Shown in pieces: positions 36,968 through 46,072 of a stretch of DNA of 64,000 bases. Source of the stretch: Actinomadura meyerae (lineage in GTDB: Bacteria; Actinomycetota; Actinomycetes; Streptosporangiales; Streptosporangiaceae); the NCBI RefSeq assembly GCF_900188445.1, contig NZ_FZOR01000007.1, positions 186,001-250,000 of the forward strand, read 5' to 3'. Numbering within the stretch: the stretch's first letter is position 1; each line of letters begins with the position of its first letter. The notes below the pieces were generated by a model. The model ran no database searches, was not told the DNA's origin, and saw nothing but the letters and a program-made list of their open reading frames with translations. Made by a program: the position numbers and the translations under genes.

Positions 36968-39900
36968 ATGGAAGACAACGGCACCGCGGCCGGGAAGCAG
37001 ACTCCGCTCACCCGGGCGCTCGCGACGATCCGAGAGCTGCGCCGCCGCCTGGAGGAACGGGAGGGCGGCGGTCCCGTCGCCATCGTCGGGACCGGCCTGA
37101 GGCTGCCCGGCGGCATCGGCGACCTCGACGGCTACTGGCGGATGCTGGCCGAGGGCCGCGACCTGGTCCGCCCGATGCCGGCGGAGCGCCGGGAACCGTT
37201 CGCCGAGGAGTGGCGTGGACTCCCGCAGCGCGGCGGCTTCCTCGACGGCGTGCTGGACTTCGACGCGGGCTTCTTCGGCATCAGCCCCCGCGAGGCGCGG
37301 CACCTGGACCCCCAGCACCGCCTCCTCCTGGAGGTCGCCTGGGAGGCCCTGGAGGACGCCGCGCTCCCCGCCGACGCGGCCGCCGCGGCGCGGACCGGCT
37401 TCTACCTCGGCATCATGTGGCAGGACTACCGCGACTGGCTCGCCGGGGAGCCGGACGCCTACTGGACGACGGGGAACGGCCACAACTTCGCGGCCGGGCG
37501 CATCGCGCACGCGCTGGGGCTCACCGGCCCCACGCTCGCGGTCGACACGGCCTGCTCGTCGTCCCTGGTGGCCGTCCACCTCGCCGTGCAGGCGCTGCGG
37601 CGCGGCGAGTGCGAGGTGGCGCTCGCCGGCGGGGCCAACCTGATCCTCTCGCCGCGCTCCATGCGCCTGGTGGCGGAGACCCGCTCGCTGGCGCCCGACG
37701 GCCGGTGCAAGACCTTCGACGCCCGCGCCAACGGGTTCACCCGCGGTGAGGGATGCGGCGTCGTCGTGCTGAAGCGGCTGGACCGCGCGCTGCGGGACGG
37801 CGACCGGATCCACGCCGTGATCCGCGGCACCGCCCTCAACCAGGACGGGCGCGCCGGCGGCTTCACCGCGCCGAACGTCCTGTCGCAGGTGTCGCTGATC
37901 GAGACGGCGCTCGCCGAGGCGGGCCTGGAGCCGGCCGACATCGGGTACGTCGAGACGCACGGCACCGGCACCTCGCTCGGCGACCCCATCGAGATGGAGG
38001 CGCTGGCCACGGCGCTGGGCCGCCGGAACGGCGGGCGTCCGCTCGCGGTCGGCGCGCTCAAGACCAACGCCGGGCACCTGGAGTCGGCGGCCGGCGTGGC
38101 CGGGCTGGTGAAGGCCGTGCTCAGCCTGCGCGAGCGGCGGTTCCCGCCGCTGGTGCACTTCCGCACCCTGAACCCGAGGATCGACCTCTCGGGCACCGGC
38201 ATCACCGTCCCGTCGGAGCTCACCGACTGGGACCCGGCGGCCGGCCGCCACGCGGCCGTCAGCTCGTTCGGCATGAGCGGGACCAACGCCCACATCATCC
38301 TCGCCGACCCGCGCGAACCGGGGCTCGTCGAGGACCCGCCCGCGCCGGAGCCGGACGGCGCCCCGGCCGGCGGCTTCGAGATCTCCGCGAGGACCGGCGC
38401 GGCCCTGCGCGCGCTCGCGGACCGGTACGCCGCGGCGCTGGACGGGCTCGACCCCGCCGACTACGCCGCGTTCGCCCACACCGCCACCTTCGGGCGGACG
38501 AGGCTCGACGTCCGTGCCCGGATCGAGGCCGCCGATCCGGGCACGGCGGCCCGGCGGCTCCGCGCCCTGGCGTCGGGCGCGGAACCGGCCGGTGTCACCG
38601 TCGTCCGCGACGTCCCCGCCGGTGCCGCGGACGACGGCGCGGGCGTGCCCACGGCGCGGCGGGTCATCGACCTGCCGTTCTACCCGTGGCAGCGCACCCG
38701 GTACGCACCCGAATCGCTCGGCGCCGGGCGAGCCGTGCAGCCCGCCGCACCGACCGCCCCCGAGACGGCACTGCCCGAGACGGCACTGCCCGAGACCCAT
38801 CAGCTCGTCTGGCAACCCGTCGAGCCTCTGGCGGGGAGCAAGGGCGTTTACTGGGTTCTCGCCGGAGACGACGTCGAGCTGGTGAAGCTGCTGCTCGGTG
38901 CCGCGGCGCAGCGTGGCGCGGCGGGCACCGTGCTCGGTCCGGACGCGCTGGCGCCCGCCGCCGCGGACGCGGGGTGGGAGCACCGGCCCCTGCCCGCCGG
39001 TTCCGACGGCTGGTCGGGCTTCTGGGCCGGCCACCGCGCGACTGAGAGCATTGCCCTTCTCCTCGTGCCGGAGCCGGAGCCGGCGTCGTCCGGCGATGAC
39101 GCGGCGGACACGGACATAGAGGCGTCGGCCAAGCTCTGCGCCGACATCACCTCGGCCGTCCACGGCCTCCGCGCCGCAAGCGAGACGGGACCGGCGCGGG
39201 CGTTCGTCACCACCCAGGGAGCCCGCCGGATCGACGACCAAGACCAGGTCGACTCCCTCCGGCACGGGCTGCTGCACGGCCTGGCCCCGGTGATGGGCCT
39301 GGAGTTCAGCACGGTGTGGGGCGGCATCGTCGACCTCCCCGCCGACCCGGAGCCCGACGACGCCGGGGCCCTGCTGGGCTTCGTCGCGGGCGAGACCACA
39401 CGAGGGCCCGGCGCCGCGTCCGAAGACCTGGCGGCGGTGCGCGGCGGACGGATCCTGGGCGCACGCCTGAGCACCGTCCCCGAGCACGCACCGCACCTGC
39501 CGGTCAGGGACGACGCCACCTACCTCGTGACCGGCGGCCTCGGCGCGGTCGGCCGAGAGCTGGTCAAAGACCTCGTGCGGCGCGGCGCACGCCACCTGCT
39601 GCTGATCGGCCGCCGCCCGGAGGAGGCCCTCGGCGCCGAAGCGGCAGGGCTCCTGGCGGAGCTGCGCGGCCGTGACGTCTCGGTGGCCTACCGGGGCGGC
39701 GGCTGCGACACTCCGGCGGCGATGGCCGCGGCCTGCGCGCCCCTCGGCGGCATGCCGGCCGTGCGAGGCGTGATCCACGCGGCCGGAAGCTCGGAGCGGG
39801 CCCCGGCGGAGGACACCGGTACCGAAGAATTCGCCGCCGCGCTCCGGAACAAGTACGCGGCGGCGTGGTCGCTGCACAGGGCGGCGGAGCGGTGGCCGCT

Positions 39901-42900
39901 GGACTTCTTCGTCCTGGTCTCGTCCGTCTCGGCGGTGTGGGGCACCGAGGGGTACGCCGCCTACTCGGCCGCGAACGGCGGGCTGGACGCGCTCGCCGCG
40001 CACCGCAGGTCCCGGGGGCTGCCGGCGACGAGCATCGCCTACGGGCCGTGGACGCTCGACGGCCTCGGGATGGCCGACGAGGAGGCCCTGGAGCGGTACG
40101 CGCGGGTGGGCGTCGGCGCCCTCACCGCCGAGCGCGGGTGCGCCGCGCTCGCCGACCGCTCGCCGGGCGCGTCCGGGCACGTCGTGAGCTGCCCGCTCGA
40201 CCTGGCGCGGCTGGACCGCGTGATGTCGGGCCTCAGGCCCCGTGCGCTGTTCGGGGACGGCACCGCCCCGGACGGCCGGGACCGCCCCGCGACCCCGGCG
40301 GCCGCGGAACTGGCCGCGCTTCCGGAACGGGCCCGTGAACCGGCCGCCCGCGCCCGCGTGCGGCGGCTGGTGGCCGCCCAGCTGGGGCACGACGACCCGC
40401 AGGCGGTCGACGAGGGCACCGGCTTCTTCGAGCTGGGCCTCGACTCGATCATGGCGGCGGACCTGGTGGCGGGACTGGCCGAGGACTTCGGGACGGACCT
40501 CGCCGCCGCCGACGTCTTCGACCACCCGACGGTCGCCGAGCTCGCCGCGCACGTCCTCGAACGGTGGAGCGAGGGCCCCGGCCCGCGCCCCGCCCGCGCC
40601 CGCCCGGCCGCGCCGCCGCGCGCCGCGCACCCGGCCGCGGGGACGGGCTCCGCCACCGAGCGCGAGGAAGGGGTGGGCGAGCCGATCGCGATCGTCGGGA
40701 TGGCGGGGCGCTTCCCGGGAGCGGACTCCGTCGAGGCGCTGTGGGAGCTGCTGCGCGACGGGCGCGACGGCGTCGGGCCCGTGCCGCCCGGACGCTGGGA
40801 CGGCCTGCCGCCCGGCCGGACCGGCCCCGACGGGGAACCCCTCCTCACCACCGACCAGGGCGGCTTCCTCCAGGACGTCGACCGGTTCGACGCCGCCTTC
40901 TTCGGGCTCCCGGCACGGGAGGCCGACGCGCTGGACCCGCAGCAGCGGCTGCTGCTGGAGTCGACATGGCACGCACTGGAGGACGCCGGCATCGACCCCC
41001 GGAGCCTGCGGCGCTCCCGCACCGGCGTGTTCGTCGGGATCAGCTATTCCGACTACGCCCGGGTGCTGGCCCGGGGCGGGCTGGAGGACGTCGACGCCTA
41101 CTACGGCACCGGCACCGCGCTGAACGCCGCGGCGGGCCGCATCTCGTTCACGCTCGGCCTGAACGGGCCGGCGGTCGCGGTCGACACGGCGTGCTCGTCC
41201 TCCCTGGTCGCGCTGCACCTGGCCGTCCGCTCGCTGCGCTCCGGCGAGAGCACCGCCGCCCTGGCCGGGGGAGTGAACCTGCTGCTCGACCCGACCTCGT
41301 CGGTGGCCGTCAGCCGGGCGCACATGCTCTCTCCCGACGGGCGCTGCCGGACGTTCTCGGCCGACGCCAACGGCTTCGTCCGCGCGGAGGGCTGCGGCGT
41401 GGTCGTCCTCAAGCGGCTGGCCGACGCCCGCCGGGACGGCGACCGCGTGCTGGCCGTCATCCGCGGCAGCGCGGTCAACCAGGACGGGGCGTCCTCGGGG
41501 CTGACCGCGCCCAGCGGACGGGCCCAGGAGGAGATGCTCCGCGCCGCGCTGGCCGACGCCGGGCTCCCCGGCTCGGCGGTCTCCTACCTGGAGGCGCACG
41601 GCACCGGCACCGCCCTCGGCGACCCGATCGAGCTCGGCGCGGCGTGGCGCGTCCTCGGGCCCGGCCGCGGCGACGGCTCGCCGCTGCTGGTGGGGTCGGT
41701 CAAGAGCAACGTCGGCCACTGCGAGTCGGCGGCCGGGATCGTGGCCGTGATCAAGACGGTGCTGGCCCTGCGCCACGGGCTGATCCCGCCGAACCTCCAC
41801 TTCACCGAACCCAACCCGCAGGTGGCCTGGGCGGACATGGACGTCCGGGTCGTGGCGGACCCGGCGCCCTGGCCCGCCGGGGACGGGACGCGGGTCGCGG
41901 GCGTCTCGGGCTTCGGGTTCACCGGGACCAACGCCCACGTGCTGCTCGCCGACCCGGACGACCGCCCCGCCCCCGCTCCCGGCCCCGCCGAGGCGACCGG
42001 CGGACCGGCCCGGAACCTGCTGGTCCCGCTGTCGGCCCCCGACCCCGGTGGGCTGGCGCGCCTGTCGGCGGCCTGGCGGGAACGGCTGGCGGAGGCCGCC
42101 GAGGAGGAGCTGCCCGCCCTCGCCGCCGTGGCGGGTGCCGGACGCGCCCACTTCCCCTACCGCCGGACCCTGTTCGGCAAGTCACGGGACCAGCTCCTGT
42201 CCGCGCTGGACGAGCCCGCGCCCGCCGACCCCGTCTCGGACGCGCCGAGGATCGCCTTCCTCTTCTCCGGACAGGGCAGCCAGTACTTCGGCATGGGCCG
42301 GGAGCTGTACGAGACCGAGCCCGTCTTCCGCGACACGTTCGACGCCTGCGACGAGGCCCTGGAGAAGTCCATCGGCGCCTCGCTCACCGAGCTGACCCTG
42401 TACGGCGAGGACCGGGACGCCATCAACGAGACGCAGGTGACCCAGCCGGCGCTCGTCGCGCTGGAACTCGCGCTCGCCGCCCTGTGGGAGTCGTGGGGCG
42501 TCGTCCCGGCGGCCGTGATGGGGCACAGCGTCGGCGAGATCGCCGCGGCGGTGCACGCGGGCGTGATGGACCGGCCCACCGGGCTGACCCTGATCGCCGA
42601 GCGCGCCCGCCTCATGCAGGGCACCGAGCGCGGCGGCATGCTCGCGATCGTCGCGCCGGAGGCGGACGCCGCGGCCTGGGCGGACGAGCACGGACTGGAC
42701 CTCGCCGCCGTCAACGGGCCGGAGGCCGTGGTGCTGTCGGGGCCTCCGGACGCCGTGGACGGCCTGGCCGCGCACCTGAAGGAGCGGAAGGTCCGCCATC
42801 GGAGGCTCAGCGTCTCGCACGCCTTCCACTCCCGGCTGCTGGACCCGGCCCTGGCGGAACTGGCCGACGTCCTGAAGCCGCTGGACTTCCACGACCCCGA

Positions 42901-45900
42901 GGTGCCGATCGTCTCCAACCTGACCGGACGCGTCGCGGGACCGGGCGAGTTCGACGCCCGCTACTGGACGCGCCACGCCCGGCGGCCGGTCCGGTTCCAC
43001 GACGGCGTCACGGCGCTGCGGGACCTGGACGTGGACCTCTGCCTGGAGATCGGCCCGGACCGGACGCTGATCAACCTCGTCAGGGCCGCCGGGCTCGCGC
43101 CGCCCGGCGGCGTCGCGGGCTCGCTGCGCCGCGGCGGTGCCGACCACGACGCGCTGCTCGCGGTGGCCAGGACCCTGTACTCGCTGGGCCAGGACCTCCG
43201 GTGGGAGCGGATCCAGACCGCGCCCGCCGGGGTCCGCCCCGACGCCCCGCGCTACCCGTTCGCGAGGACACGCCATTGGGCGTCCAGCCCGGACACGGCG
43301 CCCGGTCAAGATCCCGGACGCCCGGTCGGAGGGCCGCCGTGGGGCACGGAGGTCAGGTCGCCCGCGCTGCGCGGCCGGGTGTTCCGGACCGAGCGCAGCA
43401 CCGCGTACCCGCCCCACCTCACCGACCACCGGCTCTTCGGGACGGTCTCGGTCCCCGGCGCCTCGCAGCTCGCCACCGTCCTGTCGGCGCTGGGCGCGCG
43501 GCGCGAGCCGGTCGTCCTCGAAGACCTGCACTTCCCGCGCGCCCTGGTCCTCCGGGACGGCGAACGCTACGAACTGCAGGTCATCGAGGCCGAGGAGGAC
43601 GGCGCGCGGGCCGTGAGCGTGCAGAGCCTCGTCGACCCCGAGCACGGCCGCTGGCTGGAGCACCTGGCCGCGCGGGTGGCGCCGCCCACCGAAGCCGAGC
43701 CCCCCGCGCCGCCCGGCCGTGCCGTGCCCGACCCCGAGGAGTTCACGGCCTCGGCCGACCGCCACCTGTCCGGCGAGGCCTTCTACCGGCACCTGCGCGG
43801 CCTCGGCTACCAGCTCGGACCGTCCTTCCGGTGGATCCGCGACGCCTGGATCCGCGGCGACGAGGCACTGATCCGCTACGCCGAGCCCGCCGTGATGAAC
43901 GAGGATCCGGCGGACTACCAGATCCACCCGGGGCTCCTCGACTCCTGCCTGCAGAGCAGCGTCACCTTCGCCGTCGGGGAGGGGGAGGAGGTGCGGGAGG
44001 CCGACCACCTGCCGATCCCCTTCGCCGCCGGACGGGTGGCGTTCCCCGGGCGGCCCGCCCCCGGCTCCGGCCTGTGGGGGCATGTGCGCGCGGTCCGCGA
44101 CCGGCGGCCGTCCGAGGGGCTCATGCAGGTCCGGACGGCCGACGTGCATCTGTTCGACGACGCGGGCGCGACCGTCCTCGCCGTCGACGGCTTCCGGTTC
44201 AGGCCGGCGCCGCGCCCGCTGCTGGAGAGCTCCCTCCGCGGCGACGCCTGGCACGCCTACGAACTGCGGTGGGACGAGTGGGAACCGCGGCTGCCGGAAG
44301 CCGGGCGGCTGGAGATCGGCGTCCTCGGCGGCGACGGCGCCGCACCGGCCGTCGAAGCGGAGCTGGAGCAGCGGGGCCACCGCGTCGTGCCCCTCGATCC
44401 CGAGGACATGTCCGGGGCCGAATCCGACCTCATCGTGGACGCGCGCCTCACCGCCCCGGCCGCCTCCGGCGCACCGGCGGACGCCTTCCGCCGGCTCGCG
44501 GCGCTCGCCGATTCGCTACGGGCGGCACCGCGCCACATCCCCTACGCCGTCCTCTGCACGGGCGACGGCGAGGACGGCGCGGACGCGGCACCGGTCCGCG
44601 AGGCGGCCTGGGGCCTCCTGGCCGCACTGGAGGCGGAGGAGCACGATCGGCGGCTCCTGCGCTTCACCCTCACCCCGGGCTGGGAGCCCGCGGCGCTGTG
44701 CTCGCTGCTCGCCGGAGCGTCCGCCGAGGAGTTCGCGGAGACGCGCGTCAACCTGGGCGCGAGCGGAGCACGGGTCGCGCGCCTGGCACCGGTCTCCCGA
44801 TGGAGCGTCCCGGAGGGCGCGGAGCACCGCCACGAGGGACGCGCCGCCCTGATCACCGGCGGGCTCGGTGCCCTGGGACTCAGCGTCGCCGCGATGCTGG
44901 CCGCCCGGGGCGCCTCCGACATCACCCTGATGTCCCGCTCCGAACCCGGCGAGGCCGCGCGCGCACTCCTGGACGAGCTGGCGGACGGCGGCACGCGCGT
45001 CACCGTCGTCAGCGGCGACGTCACCGATCCGGCAGACTGCGCCCGCGCGGTGGCCGCGGCCGGGGAGCGCGCACCGCTCACCACGGTGATGCACCTGGCG
45101 GGCGTCACCGACGACCGGCCCTTCGAGGAGCTGACCGCCGAGTCGTTCGCGAAGGTGTTCGCGGCCAAGGCGCACGGGGCGGAGAACCTCGCCGAGGCGC
45201 TGCGCGGCGACCCGCCGGAGGCGTTCGTGCTGTTCTCCTCCGCGTCGGCCGTGCTCGGCACCGCCGGGCAGACCGCCTACGCGGCCGCCAACGGCTACCT
45301 CGGCGGCCTCGCCCGCCGGCTGCGCGCGGCGGGGCTGCCGGCCGTCGCCATCGACTGGGGGCCGTGGGTCCCGGCGGCGGGGGGCGGCCTGGCCGGGTCC
45401 GCCGCCGCCGCGCGCGCCGCCGAGAGCGCCGGGCTGCGCCCGCTCGGCGACGACGAGGCCGCGGAGCTGCTCGACCTGGCGCTCGCCCGGCGCCGCTCGC
45501 GCCTCATCGCGATGGCGGTGGACGCCGAACGCGCCACCCGGCCGCCGCACGGCCGTGCCAGGGCCGCCCTCTTCGGAGCGGCCGCGTCCACCGGCCGCGC
45601 AGGCGGGGCCGGCTCCGGCCGCTCCGGGCGGGCGCGCGGGTGGCTGCGCGCCGAGCTGGACGCGCTCGATCCGGACGCGCGGGGCGACCGGCTCCGGGCG
45701 GCGGTGCGCGAACTCGTGGGCGAGGCGCTCGGCGACCCGACCGCCGTCCAGGACGAGACGGGCTTCACCGACCTCGGCCTGGACTCGATCATGGTCATCG
45801 ATCTCCGCTCGCGCCTCGCGCTGGCCGCCGGCGCGGAACTGCCCGCCACGGTCGCGCTCGACCATCCCACGATCGCCCGCCTCGCCGGGCACGTCCTCGG

Positions 45901-46072
45901 CCTGCTGTATCCGGAGCCGGAGCCGGTCCCCGAGCCGGAGCCCGAGCCGGTGCGGGCCGGGGAGCCGCCGGTCGAGGAGTCGTTCGAGGAGCTGACGTTC
46001 GAGGACCTCGTCCGCGCCGTCGAGGCCGATCTGGAAGCAGGAGCCGAGGGAGGACACCATGGAGGCCGCTGA
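36968..46072 (+). CDS. Type I polyketide synthase, two modules (KS-KR-ACP; KS-AT-DH-KR-ACP), first module lacking AT
   Basis: A 3034-residue PKS with an N-terminal coiled-coil dock. Module 1: KS (Cys196 in DTACSSS, ETHGTGT, NAGHLES), then the KS-AT linker joins directly to the post-AT motif FYPWQRTRY (around 570-580), so the acyltransferase is absent. An A-type KR follows (GGLGAVG near 855; VWG tryptophan; no LDD) and an ACP (GLDSI near 1157). Module 2: KS (Cys1409), AT with GHSVG near 1852 and HAFH near 1951 (malonyl-CoA), DH (HRLFGTVSVP near 2155; DSCLQ near 2325), KR (near 2632, TDD, B-type) and ACP (GLDSI near 2937). A Pro-Glu tail and acidic helix form a C-terminal dock. It overlaps the next gene by 14 bases. 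Confidence 0.93.
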   Translation: MEDNGTAAGKQTPLTRALATIRELRRRLEEREGGGPVAIVGTGLRLPGGIGDLDGYWRMLAEGRDLVRPMPAERREPFAEEWRGLPQRGGFLDGVLDFDAGFFGISPREARHLDPQHRLLLEVAWEALEDAALPADAAAAARTGFYLGIMWQDYRDWLAGEPDAYWTTGNGHNFAAGRIAHALGLTGPTLAVDTACSSSLVAVHLAVQALRRGECEVALAGGANLILSPRSMRLVAETRSLAPDGRCKTFDARANGFTRGEGCGVVVLKRLDRALRDGDRIHAVIRGTALNQDGRAGGFTAPNVLSQVSLIETALAEAGLEPADIGYVETHGTGTSLGDPIEMEALATALGRRNGGRPLAVGALKTNAGHLESAAGVAGLVKAVLSLRERRFPPLVHFRTLNPRIDLSGTGITVPSELTDWDPAAGRHAAVSSFGMSGTNAHIILADPREPGLVEDPPAPEPDGAPAGGFEISARTGAALRALADRYAAALDGLDPADYAAFAHTATFGRTRLDVRARIEAADPGTAARRLRALASGAEPAGVTVVRDVPAGAADDGAGVPTARRVIDLPFYPWQRTRYAPESLGAGRAVQPAAPTAPETALPETALPETHQLVWQPVEPLAGSKGVYWVLAGDDVELVKLLLGAAAQRGAAGTVLGPDALAPAAADAGWEHRPLPAGSDGWSGFWAGHRATESIALLLVPEPEPASSGDDAADTDIEASAKLCADITSAVHGLRAASETGPARAFVTTQGARRIDDQDQVDSLRHGLLHGLAPVMGLEFSTVWGGIVDLPADPEPDDAGALLGFVAGETTRGPGAASEDLAAVRGGRILGARLSTVPEHAPHLPVRDDATYLVTGGLGAVGRELVKDLVRRGARHLLLIGRRPEEALGAEAAGLLAELRGRDVSVAYRGGGCDTPAAMAAACAPLGGMPAVRGVIHAAGSSERAPAEDTGTEEFAAALRNKYAAAWSLHRAAERWPLDFFVLVSSVSAVWGTEGYAAYSAANGGLDALAAHRRSRGLPATSIAYGPWTLDGLGMADEEALERYARVGVGALTAERGCAALADRSPGASGHVVSCPLDLARLDRVMSGLRPRALFGDGTAPDGRDRPATPAAAELAALPERAREPAARARVRRLVAAQLGHDDPQAVDEGTGFFELGLDSIMAADLVAGLAEDFGTDLAAADVFDHPTVAELAAHVLERWSEGPGPRPARARPAAPPRAAHPAAGTGSATEREEGVGEPIAIVGMAGRFPGADSVEALWELLRDGRDGVGPVPPGRWDGLPPGRTGPDGEPLLTTDQGGFLQDVDRFDAAFFGLPAREADALDPQQRLLLESTWHALEDAGIDPRSLRRSRTGVFVGISYSDYARVLARGGLEDVDAYYGTGTALNAAAGRISFTLGLNGPAVAVDTACSSSLVALHLAVRSLRSGESTAALAGGVNLLLDPTSSVAVSRAHMLSPDGRCRTFSADANGFVRAEGCGVVVLKRLADARRDGDRVLAVIRGSAVNQDGASSGLTAPSGRAQEEMLRAALADAGLPGSAVSYLEAHGTGTALGDPIELGAAWRVLGPGRGDGSPLLVGSVKSNVGHCESAAGIVAVIKTVLALRHGLIPPNLHFTEPNPQVAWADMDVRVVADPAPWPAGDGTRVAGVSGFGFTGTNAHVLLADPDDRPAPAPGPAEATGGPARNLLVPLSAPDPGGLARLSAAWRERLAEAAEEELPALAAVAGAGRAHFPYRRTLFGKSRDQLLSALDEPAPADPVSDAPRIAFLFSGQGSQYFGMGRELYETEPVFRDTFDACDEALEKSIGASLTELTLYGEDRDAINETQVTQPALVALELALAALWESWGVVPAAVMGHSVGEIAAAVHAGVMDRPTGLTLIAERARLMQGTERGGMLAIVAPEADAAAWADEHGLDLAAVNGPEAVVLSGPPDAVDGLAAHLKERKVRHRRLSVSHAFHSRLLDPALAELADVLKPLDFHDPEVPIVSNLTGRVAGPGEFDARYWTRHARRPVRFHDGVTALRDLDVDLCLEIGPDRTLINLVRAAGLAPPGGVAGSLRRGGADHDALLAVARTLYSLGQDLRWERIQTAPAGVRPDAPRYPFARTRHWASSPDTAPGQDPGRPVGGPPWGTEVRSPALRGRVFRTERSTAYPPHLTDHRLFGTVSVPGASQLATVLSALGARREPVVLEDLHFPRALVLRDGERYELQVIEAEEDGARAVSVQSLVDPEHGRWLEHLAARVAPPTEAEPPAPPGRAVPDPEEFTASADRHLSGEAFYRHLRGLGYQLGPSFRWIRDAWIRGDEALIRYAEPAVMNEDPADYQIHPGLLDSCLQSSVTFAVGEGEEVREADHLPIPFAAGRVAFPGRPAPGSGLWGHVRAVRDRRPSEGLMQVRTADVHLFDDAGATVLAVDGFRFRPAPRPLLESSLRGDAWHAYELRWDEWEPRLPEAGRLEIGVLGGDGAAPAVEAELEQRGHRVVPLDPEDMSGAESDLIVDARLTAPAASGAPADAFRRLAALADSLRAAPRHIPYAVLCTGDGEDGADAAPVREAAWGLLAALEAEEHDRRLLRFTLTPGWEPAALCSLLAGASAEEFAETRVNLGASGARVARLAPVSRWSVPEGAEHRHEGRAALITGGLGALGLSVAAMLAARGASDITLMSRSEPGEAARALLDELADGGTRVTVVSGDVTDPADCARAVAAAGERAPLTTVMHLAGVTDDRPFEELTAESFAKVFAAKAHGAENLAEALRGDPPEAFVLFSSASAVLGTAGQTAYAAANGYLGGLARRLRAAGLPAVAIDWGPWVPAAGGGLAGSAAAARAAESAGLRPLGDDEAAELLDLALARRRSRLIAMAVDAERATRPPHGRARAALFGAAASTGRAGGAGSGRSGRARGWLRAELDALDPDARGDRLRAAVRELVGEALGDPTAVQDETGFTDLGLDSIMVIDLRSRLALAAGAELPATVALDHPTIARLAGHVLGLLYPEPEPVPEPEPEPVRAGEPPVEESFEELTFEDLVRAVEADLEAGAEGGHHGGR
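38761..38790 (+). repeat. 15-bp tandem repeat in the AT-less linker of PKS2
   Basis: CGAGACGGCACTGCC occurs twice in direct succession, encoding a PETAL repeat just after the post-AT linker of the acyltransferase-less module. It is in frame and lies where linker length can vary freely. Confidence 0.8.

Noticed and set aside
36752..42151. 1799-codon open frame antisense to PKS2
   Set aside because: Same reason; PKS2 on the plus strand has complete catalytic motifs.
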